In this document: positions 45,734-54,039 of the stretch, in pieces
How the letters are laid out: each line of letters starts with the position of its first letter
Position numbering within the stretch: position 1 is the first letter of the stretch
Assembly: GCF_000744455.1 (NCBI RefSeq)
Contig: NZ_JQLY01000001.1
Coordinates: 1,736,001-1,800,000 of the forward strand
Direction of reading: 5' to 3'
DNA from: Methanobacterium sp. SMA-27
GTDB taxonomy: Archaea > Methanobacteriota > Methanobacteria > Methanobacteriales > Methanobacteriaceae
Length of the DNA stretch: 64,000 nucleotides
Position numbers and translations under genes: made by a program
The notes under the pieces: generated by a model
Databases searched by the model: none
What the model was told of the DNA's origin: nothing
The model's input: only the letters and a program-made list of their open reading frames with translations

Positions 45734-46675
45734 TTGATCACCAAGTTTGAAGAGGTCTTTGATAAAATAAAATCACATCCAAAAAAACAGATAGCTGTAG
45801 CGGTAGCACATGATTCAACGGTTCTTGAAGCAGTTACAAAAGCAGATGCCCTTAATATCACAGATTATATACTTGTAGGTGATGAACAAAAAATATTAGA
45901 CATATCAAAGAATGAAGGATTTGAAATTAATGAAAATAAAATTTACAACGAACCTAATAATATAAAAGCTGTTAAAAAGGCCGTACAACTTGTTAAAAGT
46001 AACAGAGCAGATATATTAATGAAAGGTTTTGTGAATACAGACGATTTTTTACGTGGAGTATTAGACAGAGATAATGGTTTAAGAACTGGTAAAGTAATGA
46101 GCCACGTGTATGTACTTGAAAGCTCAGCACTTAGGCGATTACTCTTTATTACAGATGGTTCTATGAACATATACCCCGATCTAGAAACTAAATGTAGTAT
46201 AATATTAAACTCAATATACCTTGCAAATATTTTTGAAATAGAAGAACCTAAAGTAGCCATTACTACTGCAATAGAACTTGCTAACCCTAAAATGCCATCA
46301 ACAATTGATGCAGCAGTACTTGCGAAAATGAGTCAACGTGGCCAGTTCAGTGGTAAAATTATAGATGGACCTCTTGCACTTGATAATGCTATAAGTCCTT
46401 GGGCAGCTGAACATAAAGGAATAGGTGGGCCAGTAGCAGGTAAAGCAGATATTATAGTAGTTCCCTCAATTGAGGCAGGTAATATATTATGTAAAGCCCA
46501 TGTTTACCTTACTGGCGGTAACCTTGCAGGTGTGGTTATAGGTGCTGCCGCTCCAATAGTATTAACTTCCCGTGCTGATACATCGCAGTCTAAACTTAAT
46601 TCTATTGCAACTGCAGTTTTGACAGCAAATATGGAGAGAAGTCTCAGTATCAAATTTGGAAATGTACATTATTAA
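45734..46675 (+). CDS. ptb: phosphate butyryltransferase/acyltransferase (Ptb)
   Basis: 313 residues, TTG start with AGGAGGTTAAAATTTG. The phosphate acetyl/butyryltransferase domain shows DILMKGFVNTDDFLRGVLDR and FSGKIIDGPLALDNAIS, GGPVAGKADIIVVPSIEAGN and SRADTSQSKLNSIAT, all family hallmarks. The reaction is acyl-CoA plus phosphate to acyl-phosphate plus CoA. No butyrate or acetate kinase is adjacent, so the physiological acyl group and direction are open. Its neighbours are carboxylate transporters and CoA ligase genes. Confidence 0.9.
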   Translation: MITKFEEVFDKIKSHPKKQIAVAVAHDSTVLEAVTKADALNITDYILVGDEQKILDISKNEGFEINENKIYNEPNNIKAVKKAVQLVKSNRADILMKGFVNTDDFLRGVLDRDNGLRTGKVMSHVYVLESSALRRLLFITDGSMNIYPDLETKCSIILNSIYLANIFEIEEPKVAITTAIELANPKMPSTIDAAVLAKMSQRGQFSGKIIDGPLALDNAISPWAAEHKGIGGPVAGKADIIVVPSIEAGNILCKAHVYLTGGNLAGVVIGAAAPIVLTSRADTSQSKLNSIATAVLTANMERSLSIKFGNVHY

Positions 46676-46746
46676 ACAAAAATTTATGAAAATTAATTTT
46701 TATAAATTAGTTTAAAAATAAAAAAAATTATTGGAATGTAGTTGGC

Positions 46747-47226
46747 TTAATCATTTTGGAATAACATTATTATTCCCATGATTAACAGCCACAGACCAAT
46801 TAATATTCCTAAATAGATTGGGTTGGTTACTATTGATCCTACGATTATGTACAATAAACCAATAATAATTGATACTACACCATTCCATCTACTATTTCCA
46901 GCCTTTGTGATTACACCGATTATACCCGCTATCACAAAGAATATACCTACAATGTATATAATTAATCCTGCTAAGAAAGCAAAAAGAGCCGGGTTGAAGA
47001 TAAAACCTATTCCAAGAATCAATGCTATTATACCCAGAAGTATCTCTAGAATTCCTAGACTTATACTCTCACTAATTTCAAATAATCCTCCAAATAGCAT
47101 CCCTAGACCAAAAAGAAGGACTAAAAATCCTGTGATTACAGCTGCAGGTACAACTCCTAAAACAGGAAATGCCAAAACAATTAGACCAAGAATAATAAGA
47201 ATTATTGCAATGCCCATTTTTTGCAT
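46747..47226 (-). CDS. DUF308 (HdeD-like) membrane protein
   Basis: 159 residues, six membrane spans in three DUF308 hairpin repeats, each short and glycine-rich (FAFLAGLIIYIVGIFFVIAG). GGAGGTTAAAATATG supports the start. HdeD-type proteins are linked to acid or stress response, but no function is known in methanogens. Monocistronic, opposite to ptb. Confidence 0.8.
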   Translation of the reverse strand: MQKMGIAIILIILGLIVLAFPVLGVVPAAVITGFLVLLFGLGMLFGGLFEISESISLGILEILLGIIALILGIGFIFNPALFAFLAGLIIYIVGIFFVIAGIIGVITKAGNSRWNGVVSIIIGLLYIIVGSIVTNPIYLGILIGLWLLIMGIIMLFQND

Positions 47227-47432
47227 ATTTTAACCTCCATGTTTATCCAACAAACCTCTAATTCTGTTGTATTATATATAATTAGTTAAATATAAAATTT
47301 TATTGTTGGAAATGCATGATATTATCCGGTTCCAGACATCAATAAATAGAAAAATCATATATTGTAAAATTTAATTATGTTAAAAAACAAAAATTATAGC
47401 AATTAACAACATACAATTATGGGGTGATATTT

Positions 47433-47780
47433 TTGGCATACATATCTGAACCAATTACTTTCAGTAAAGAAATTGAAGGTTTACCAAAGGATTTAATAGT
47501 ACCAGAAGGTTTTGTAAAGGATTTCCATTTTTCTACAGAGAAACATCTTATGGTTATTATGCGAATTGTTGGACCAGACACAAACAAAGTTGTAGATTTT
47601 TTTGAAAATGGTGAAGACAATGTTTTTAACATACAAACCGTTTCAGCTCTTGATGGTAGGGAAATAAATGATGATTTTATATTAACAGACCTCTATCTTG
47701 ATGAAGGGCCTAACTTATCGGTAGACATTGATATAGAACCTCCTATGGTCAGAGTAATTTTAGACTTTTTAATGAAATAA
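47433..47780 (+). CDS. hypothetical protein
   Basis: About 115 residues from the TTG at 47433, chosen because GGGGTGAT lies just upstream. The frame is open three codons further to a GTG. The protein is acidic and soluble, with FVKDFHFSTEKHLMVIMRIV and ending in a beta-rich stretch VDIDIEPPMVRVILDFLMK. No motif is recognised. It is 75 bp upstream of the broken DUF3788 gene and in the same direction. Confidence 0.55.
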   Translation: MAYISEPITFSKEIEGLPKDLIVPEGFVKDFHFSTEKHLMVIMRIVGPDTNKVVDFFENGEDNVFNIQTVSALDGREINDDFILTDLYLDEGPNLSVDIDIEPPMVRVILDFLMK

Positions 47781-47854
47781 ATTCAATTATATGTTTGAGA
47801 ACACCCAACAATATCAAATATGTAATTTCTGACAGAAATTTTTTAGGAGATAAT

Positions 47855-48263
47855 ATGGAAGAAAGGGTTTTTATTGCAGAACAACCTAAGCCAGCTGAAG
47901 AATCGTTGCAAAATGCATTTGGAGAAAGTTACAGATATTTCAAAGAACTGATGGATATTTCAGATTCCTATATTAAAGACTGGAATTTCTCTAAAACAAG
48001 CGGGTGGATGTTAAAAGTTCATGATAATAAAAAAGCACTTTTCTATATTACACCATTAAAGAATGAGTTCAAAAATAAGTATGGCAATCAGGAAAAGTGA
48101 ATTAAATACCTTCCTAAAGGATATTGATTTGGAAAAAATTCATAAAAAGTTATTAGATACAAAAGAATATAGAGAAGGATTTGTTATCCGATTTAAAACT
48201 AATGATGATGATTACAAAAACTTTGAACTTCTTATAATGAAATTAATATCCATTAGAAATTAA
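47855..48263 (+). pseudogene. DUF3788 protein, frameshifted in an A-run
   Basis: Two overlapping frames make one DUF3788 protein: MEERVFIAEQPKPAEESLQN to LFYITPLKNEF in the first, ISMAIRKSELNTFLKDIDLE to the end in the second. Removing one A from the five-A run after GAGTTC (near 48070) joins them into a continuous 136-residue protein of usual length. GGAGATAATATG supports the start. The frameshift is either a real mutation, a sequencing error or programmed slippage. Confidence 0.7.
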
Positions 48264-48433
48264 AATCATGCAAATTGATAAATTAATTGAATACTTTGAA
48301 TTAGTAAAATTTCTATTACTATTTTTTTTTGGGATATGTATTTTTAATTTTAGAACTCAATAAACTCCCATAATTTTAGTGATATACAAAATAAAAACTT
48401 AGCAGAGAAATATCGATTATTTCTTGATGCTTA

Positions 48434-49264
48434 TTATAAAAGCTCGTGGCCAGCAAGTACTTTGACTTCAGGATATTCCAATAAAAATTCACATATCTGT
48501 TCTAAAGTCTTTTGTGCCAGAGATATATCTTCAGTATAATCACATGGGGCTATTTTAAGTCTTAAATTGTCACTTATAAAACTCGCATCCATTGTAAGTA
48601 AAATTGGCCCATCCAGACCGTTTATTAAATATGAAATATGTCCTTTTGTGTGTCCTGGAGTTGAAATTGCCCATAGTGATCCATCTCCAAGAAGATCTGC
48701 ACATGGACCCAATGGTGGTATCTCATTTAATGTGGAGAAGTCTATTTCATATAAAGTATCAATATCCTTTAAAAAATCTCCATATATTTCTGGCTGATAT
48801 TGTTCTATTTCTCCCTTTCCAACAATGTAAGGAATTTCTTTAGGCAGTTCTCGTGCACCGGCTATGTGATCTGGGTGTAAATGACTTAGAAAAATACTTT
48901 CAAGCTTTATTCTATTATTTTTCAGGTGGAATCCAATATTTTCATTTTTCTCTTGGAAGAATTCATCTGCAAATTTTCCTTTGACTCCTCCATGTGGATC
49001 ATATGTGTACATTGCATCCAATCCGGCATCAATAAGATAATTTCCAAATTCATTGTGTTTAATTAAATGTGAAATAATGGGTACATTGAGTATTTGATCC
49101 TTAATGTAGTCAGCGTTGGGATGCTTAAAGTTGATGGTTCCTCTTTTATTAATTTTAACAGAACCTGTTTTGAAACTTTCGAGGATTATATCACGTGGAT
49201 TTTGAAAGATTTCACTCCAGCTCTTCTGTGTAGTTTTTTTTATTTTAAACTCTTTTATCTTCAT
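48434..49264 (-). CDS. MBL-fold metallohydrolase
   Basis: 276 residues. SHLHPDHIAG (HxHxDH) near residue 150, STPGHTKGHISYL, LTMDASFIS and a final LAGHELL give the full metal-ligand set of the metallo-beta-lactamase superfamily. The N-terminal 60 residues have no matching motif. A hydrolase on an ester, lactone or thioester is expected, substrate unknown. It lies between ptb and the second symporter on the same strand as the latter. Confidence 0.85.
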   Translation of the reverse strand: MKIKEFKIKKTTQKSWSEIFQNPRDIILESFKTGSVKINKRGTINFKHPNADYIKDQILNVPIISHLIKHNEFGNYLIDAGLDAMYTYDPHGGVKGKFADEFFQEKNENIGFHLKNNRIKLESIFLSHLHPDHIAGARELPKEIPYIVGKGEIEQYQPEIYGDFLKDIDTLYEIDFSTLNEIPPLGPCADLLGDGSLWAISTPGHTKGHISYLINGLDGPILLTMDASFISDNLRLKIAPCDYTEDISLAQKTLEQICEFLLEYPEVKVLAGHELL

Positions 49265-49303
49265 TTTAAAACCGGGAAAGAAAAATAAATATTTGGAATG
49301 GAA

Positions 49304-50908
49304 TTATTTTCTTTCCACTCCATTAAATATCTTATCAATGAATTCCTTTTCAGGAGGTTTAGTTAAGTATGTTACAACTATTGTTGCAATTATTGCAATG
49401 GGCAATGCAATAATAATAGGGTCGACAGTAGGCCATGGTAAAGTTGTTATTATAACTGTCTTTCCAGTTACTACTTTTGATATCCCAACTGCCTCTGCTG
49501 ATTTCTTGAATCCAAATAATAACCAGAAAAGGCTTGTAAGTGATCCTGAAACAAGCCCTGCAATTGCCCCAGCTTTAGTAACTCTTTTCCAGTATAATGC
49601 TGCAACATACATTGAAAGAAATGCTGCAGCAGTTATTCCAAACCATATTGAGGTTCCAACTGCTATTATGCTTGCTGGCAAAATAAATCCTAATATCACA
49701 GCTATTATAACAGCTACAACAATCCCTGCTCTTGCAACAAGAACGGAAGATCCTCCAGTTTTACCAGATAATGTCTCATAAATATCCCTACCAAGAGCTG
49801 TTCCCTGAACATGGAACTGAGCACTTAATGTTGACATTGCAGCAGATAGTAAAGTGATCATAAAAAGATATGCAAACCATAAAGGCATTGCAGCAGCTAT
49901 AAAAGTTGGTATTACAGTATCTAAGTTTCCACCCGAAGCTTGAACCGCTGTTAAACCAGTATGTTGGTAGAAATACAAGTTAGATAATGCACCCACAATG
50001 TATGCACCAAATGTCATAACAAATATGAAAATGCCCCCAATTAAAACAGCCCTATTAAGCTCCCTATTAGATTTAACAGTCATAAATCGTACAACTAGCT
50101 GTGGTTGGGAAAGTACACCAATACCCACTCCCAGTATAAGACTTGAAACAAGAGTCCACCAGAATGGACTACCAAAAGATGGCATGGATGTCCAACCAGT
50201 AAATCCTGTTGCCACAGCTTTTGCAGTTGCATTTTGAGGAACAATATTTACAAGATTACTTAGAGCCTGATTTGCATCAATAACTCCACCCAACATCCAG
50301 TATACAGCACCTAAAAGAATAATCATTCCAAAGAACATTATGGATCCCTGCAGTGCATCTGTATACATTACACCCCTTATTCCCCCAAATACAACATAAA
50401 CTGCAACTACTATTGCCATTGCAACAAGAGCAAAACTGTAATTTATCTGAAGTGTGGTTTCAACAAACCTCGCCATTCCAATAAGAACCACAGATGCATA
50501 AAGAGGCATTCCCAAAAATATCACTGCCCCTGAGAAATACTGTATGAATTTACTGTTAAAACGACGCGAAACAAACTCTGGAAATGTCAAAGCATTTAAA
50601 TTATGTCCCATCTTCCTTGTTCGTTTACCAAATAAAACAAATGCAATGAATATTCCAACGATAATATTTAAAAAAACAAGCCATAAAATTCCCAAACCAT
50701 AATTTGCTGCTACTCCTCCAAAACCCACAATTGCAGCGGTACTTATAAATGTAGCACCATAACTTAGGGCCATTATGTAGGGATGAGTGTTCCTTCCGGC
50801 CACCATATAGTCCTCAGAACTCTTAGTTCGTCTCCAAGCTACATAACCTACATAACCTACCATTAGGAGGTAAAACAATACAATTATACTCAACATAAAA
50901 ATGTTCAC
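49304..50908 (-). CDS. sodium:solute symporter (SSS family), copy 2
   Basis: 534 residues, about 13 spans, nearly the same as the protein at 43587 along most of its length (VAGRNTHPYIMALSYGATFI; GVGIGVLSQPQLVVRFMTVK). Differences cluster in loops (NLVNIVPQNATAKAVATGF) and the C-terminus. GTG start with GGAGGGG. No accessory-protein gene lies upstream. It probably transports a related carboxylate or has a different expression pattern. Confidence 0.87.
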   Translation of the reverse strand: MNIFMLSIIVLFYLLMVGYVGYVAWRRTKSSEDYMVAGRNTHPYIMALSYGATFISTAAIVGFGGVAANYGLGILWLVFLNIIVGIFIAFVLFGKRTRKMGHNLNALTFPEFVSRRFNSKFIQYFSGAVIFLGMPLYASVVLIGMARFVETTLQINYSFALVAMAIVVAVYVVFGGIRGVMYTDALQGSIMFFGMIILLGAVYWMLGGVIDANQALSNLVNIVPQNATAKAVATGFTGWTSMPSFGSPFWWTLVSSLILGVGIGVLSQPQLVVRFMTVKSNRELNRAVLIGGIFIFVMTFGAYIVGALSNLYFYQHTGLTAVQASGGNLDTVIPTFIAAAMPLWFAYLFMITLLSAAMSTLSAQFHVQGTALGRDIYETLSGKTGGSSVLVARAGIVVAVIIAVILGFILPASIIAVGTSIWFGITAAAFLSMYVAALYWKRVTKAGAIAGLVSGSLTSLFWLLFGFKKSAEAVGISKVVTGKTVIITTLPWPTVDPIIIALPIAIIATIVVTYLTKPPEKEFIDKIFNGVERK

Positions 50909-51277
50909 AATACCCCTCCGTTTAACATAATAATATCTATTGTTACTTATTACTCACAATACCAGAAACAACTTAATGACCACCTAAGATCCATTTGATG
51001 TATCTAATCTTTGTAATTCTTAATTAATATTAATCTAATTTATAAAGAGTGTATAAAACTTTTTCTCAAATGCATTGAACACTTTTAATATCCAGCATAC
51101 AACTGGCATGGATAATGAAATATTTTAATAAAATATGAGTATTAAAATTTAAATGCCAAACTTTTATTAATCCATCAGTTAAATTCAAACATGGAAATTT
51201 CAAGGGAGTTAATTGTGATCATCATTTTAATCATGAATAACTGATTATAATTTATTTGGGATATTATGGGGGATAAT
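50909..51277. other. 369-bp intergenic region, divergent promoters
   Basis: AT-rich region with no open frame. TATA-like stretches occur around 51036-51056 on both strands. Nothing else is recognised. Confidence 0.4.
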
Positions 51278-52576
51278 ATGATCTGGAATAAAGAAGCAGA
51301 ATGTATGTCTGATGATAATAAAGAAAATTTACAATTAAAAAGGTTAAAGGAAGCAGTTGAAAATGCATATAATAATGTTCCATATTATAAAAAGCGTTTA
51401 GATGGAATGAACATAAAACCAGATGATATAAAAACTCTTAAAGACATTGAAAAACTTCCTTTTACAACGAAAGATGATTTAAGGGAAGCCTATCCTTTTG
51501 AAATGTTTGCAGTTCCTAGAAAAGAAATTGTAGAAGTTCACACATCATCCGGTACAACTGGCAAACCTACTGTATCAGGCTACACTAGGGGAGATATAGA
51601 AATATGGAGTGAAGTCATGGCCAGAGGTTTATCAATGGCAGGGGTCACTGATGATGACATAATCCAAAATACACATGGTTATGGTTTATTTACAGGTGGT
51701 TTTGGTGTTCATTATGGTGCTCAAAAAATAGGAGCCACTGTAATTCCAATTTCAACAGGTCAAACCAAAAGACAAATTGAAATCATGCAAGACTTTGGAA
51801 CTACTGTCATGATATTTACTCCATCATATGGACTTTACCTAGCTGAAGAAATCGAAGAAGAAGGAGTAAAAACAGAAGATCTCGGTTTTAAAGCCATTGG
51901 ATTCGGAGCAGAAATGTGGACAGAAGAAATGCGTCAAAAAATTGAAAAACGATTCAATGCACCCGCTTATAACATTTATGGACTCACCGAAATAATGGGG
52001 CCTGGTGTGGGGCTTGAATGCAGTGAACAAGAAGGTCTACATATTTTCGAAGATCATTTCTATCCTGAAATAATTGATCCTGAAACCCTTCAAACATTGC
52101 CTGATGGAGAGACAGGAGAACTTGTTTTAACTACTTTAACTCGTGAAGGTACCCCATTAATACGTTTTAGAACCAAAGACGTTACACGGCTTAAAAGAGG
52201 TAAGTGTGGGTGTGGAAGAAATCTTGTAAAAATGGATCGAATTACAGGCCGTACAGATGACATGATGAAGATTAGAGGCGTTTCAGTATTCCCATCACAA
52301 ATTGAGAAGGCTCTTCTAAGAATTGAAGGAGTGGAACCCCATTATCAAATAATTGTTACAAGACCACATTTAATGGATGAACTCGAAGTAAGGGTTGAAG
52401 CATCTGAAGGACTTTTCTCAGATGAAATTAAAGAACTTGTGGGAATAAGACAGAAAATTGAAAATTATATACATAACGAAATAGGTTTAAGAGTCAAAGT
52501 AACGCTTGTCGAGCCTAAAACACTTCCTAGAAGTGAAGGAAAAGCTGTGAGAGTAATTGATAAAAGGGAACTTTAA
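51278..52576 (+). CDS. paaK: phenylacetate-CoA ligase-like aryl-CoA synthetase
   Basis: About 432 residues from the ATG preceded by GGGGGATAAT. The frame is open to 51266. [20 protein letters not shown] is the AMP-binding P-loop, [20 protein letters not shown] the A5-like motif, [10 protein letters not shown] and [20 protein letters not shown] the hinge and A8 region of PaaK. It activates an aryl-acetate (phenyl, indolyl or hydroxyphenyl) with ATP and CoA. Followed by an ACT-domain gene, with iorAB close by. Also a source of aromatic amino acids from scavenged aryl acids. Confidence 0.88.
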   Translation: MIWNKEAECMSDDNKENLQLKRLKEAVENAYNNVPYYKKRLDGMNIKPDDIKTLKDIEKLPFTTKDDLREAYPFEMFAVPRKEIVEVHTSSGTTGKPTVSGYTRGDIEIWSEVMARGLSMAGVTDDDIIQNTHGYGLFTGGFGVHYGAQKIGATVIPISTGQTKRQIEIMQDFGTTVMIFTPSYGLYLAEEIEEEGVKTEDLGFKAIGFGAEMWTEEMRQKIEKRFNAPAYNIYGLTEIMGPGVGLECSEQEGLHIFEDHFYPEIIDPETLQTLPDGETGELVLTTLTREGTPLIRFRTKDVTRLKRGKCGCGRNLVKMDRITGRTDDMMKIRGVSVFPSQIEKALLRIEGVEPHYQIIVTRPHLMDELEVRVEASEGLFSDEIKELVGIRQKIENYIHNEIGLRVKVTLVEPKTLPRSEGKAVRVIDKREL

Positions 52577-52627
52577 TCTGAGTAATATTAAACTGATTAT
52601 CAGTATCAAAATCATAAGGGGATTAAA

Positions 52628-53059
52628 ATGAAAATAAAACAGTTGTCTATATTTTTGGAAAACAGAAAAGGTAGGATGAAAAATGCATTAGATGTACTTG
52701 AAAAAGGTGGAGTAAACATTAGAGCCTTATCAATAGCAGACACTTCAGATTTTGGAATTTTAAGGTTAATTGTTCCAGATCCTGAAGAAACCAAAAAATT
52801 ACTCGAAGACAACAATTTCATTGTGAAAATTGGAGAGGTTATAGCCGTAAGAATGGCAGATCATCCTGGAGGATTGGGTGTAATCCTTGGAATTCTGGAT
52901 GATAATAATATCAATCTTGAATATTTATATGCATTTGTAGAAGAAAAAGAAGAAATGGCAATTGTACTTTTGCACCCTGAAAATATTGACGCAGGAATTA
53001 AAGCACTGCAAAATGGAGGAGCAAAAGTAATTTCAGCAAAGGAAATATATGGGTTGTGA
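52628..53059 (+). CDS. tandem ACT-domain protein
   Basis: 143 residues, two ACT domains: IKQLSIFLENRKGRMKNALD and VRMADHPGGLGVILGILDD. AAGGGGATTAAAATG precedes the start. Such small ACT proteins, usually next to paaK, are thought to sense aromatic amino acids and regulate the ligase. Its stop lies within the first bases of the adjacent IS remnant, so the insertion may have set the end. Confidence 0.85.
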   Translation: MKIKQLSIFLENRKGRMKNALDVLEKGGVNIRALSIADTSDFGILRLIVPDPEETKKLLEDNNFIVKIGEVIAVRMADHPGGLGVILGILDDNNINLEYLYAFVEEKEEMAIVLLHPENIDAGIKALQNGGAKVISAKEIYGL

Positions 53060-53160
53060 ACTACCCCTCCCTTTCGGAAGGAGCTTCTTCCTTCATTAAA
53101 TCCACTAATGTGGTTTTTTTCAGAGAAGCTTTAATTTCCGTAGTTCCTACGGTACTGATT
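53056..53160 (-). ncRNA. putative stand-alone omega-RNA-like scaffold
   Basis: The right-end part of the remnant retains the three hairpins of the presumed TnpB guide RNA without the gene. If transcribed, its guide would be copied from the sequence left of 53056, that is the 3' end of the ACT gene. It could be served in trans by the TnpB at 14.5 kb. Transcription unproven. Confidence 0.4.
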
Positions 53161-53281
53161 AGATTAAGTGTAGTATGCTTGGTTATCGCATACGATACTA
53201 TTAATTATTGTTAAACTATTATTTATATGTAGTGGTTGGATTCATCCCCACCCTCACACATAGGTATTCTCCAACATTAAG
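53056..53281 (-). mobile_element. tnpB-less remnant of the IS200/IS605 element (MITE/PATE-like)
   Basis: 226 bp matching the ends of the element at 14449-15738 in reverse orientation, with most of tnpB deleted. The left end, again after TTTAT (minus strand, complement at 53282-53286), and the right end finishing gggaggggtagttcac are kept. The three 3' hairpins are kept too (53138-53152, 53102-53113, 53067-53083), the last with compensatory changes. It lies between the ACT gene and iorB. The following 100 bp to 53396 holds nothing recognisable. Confidence 0.75.
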
Positions 53282-53396
53282 ATAAATTAACCTAGCCATT
53301 TAATTATCTTCTTTATTTCATTTTTATTTTCAAAAAAGATGATTAAAATTGTAATTATTAAAATTCGGGAATAAATAAATGAAAGGAATTATTTAA

Positions 53397-53990
53397 TTAG
53401 GATGATTTAATAGAAGCAAATCCACGTTCAAATGCATTCAGATTGATATCCAAACTCTTTTCAGGCAAATTTGCCTTCATAGACTCAATGACAACTTCTT
53501 TTTTAAGAGGAAATCCCTTTACAGCAGCTGCTCCTCCAAGCATGACCATGTTCATTGATAGCAAATGCCCCGATTCCTTTGCAATTTGATCGGCATTAAA
53601 TGCATAAACTTTCATAGATTTATTGTTAAGTTCGCATAGAATATCTTCAATTTTAGGATAGGAAAATTCACCTGCATTTAGGTTAAAAGGATATATTGTG
53701 GATGTATTAACTATCACCGATGTTTTACGACTTAACTTTGGAATAGCACGTAAAGCTTCTATAGGTTCAAAGGATATTAACAAATCTGCTGAACCATATT
53801 CTATTATGGGATTGTATGCATCCCCAATCTTAAGTTCAGTTGACACGCCTCCACCTCGCTGAGCCATACCATGTACCTCGCTCATAACAACAGGCATACT
53901 ACTTTTCATAGCTGCTTCTCCAAGAACAGTTGAAGTCTTTATGATTCCCTGCCCTCCAACCCCTGAAATATAAATATTGTAAGGTTTCAT
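53397..53990 (-). CDS. iorB: indolepyruvate:ferredoxin oxidoreductase, beta subunit
   Basis: About 197 residues from MKPYNIYISGVGGQGIIKTS. The frame is open to 54005 but GGAGCGATGG favours the ATG. GVGGQGIIKTSTVLGEAA and SEVHGMAQRGGGVSTELKIG are the gamma-domain motifs of 2-oxoacid oxidoreductases. With IorA it interconverts arylpyruvates and aryl-acetyl-CoA with ferredoxin. Follows iorA by 49 bp. Confidence 0.9.
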   Translation of the reverse strand: MKPYNIYISGVGGQGIIKTSTVLGEAAMKSSMPVVMSEVHGMAQRGGGVSTELKIGDAYNPIIEYGSADLLISFEPIEALRAIPKLSRKTSVIVNTSTIYPFNLNAGEFSYPKIEDILCELNNKSMKVYAFNADQIAKESGHLLSMNMVMLGGAAAVKGFPLKKEVVIESMKANLPEKSLDINLNAFERGFASIKSS

Positions 53991-54039
53991 TATCCATCGC
54001 TCCAATAAATAAATTTAGAAATTTAATTATTTGTTAAAA

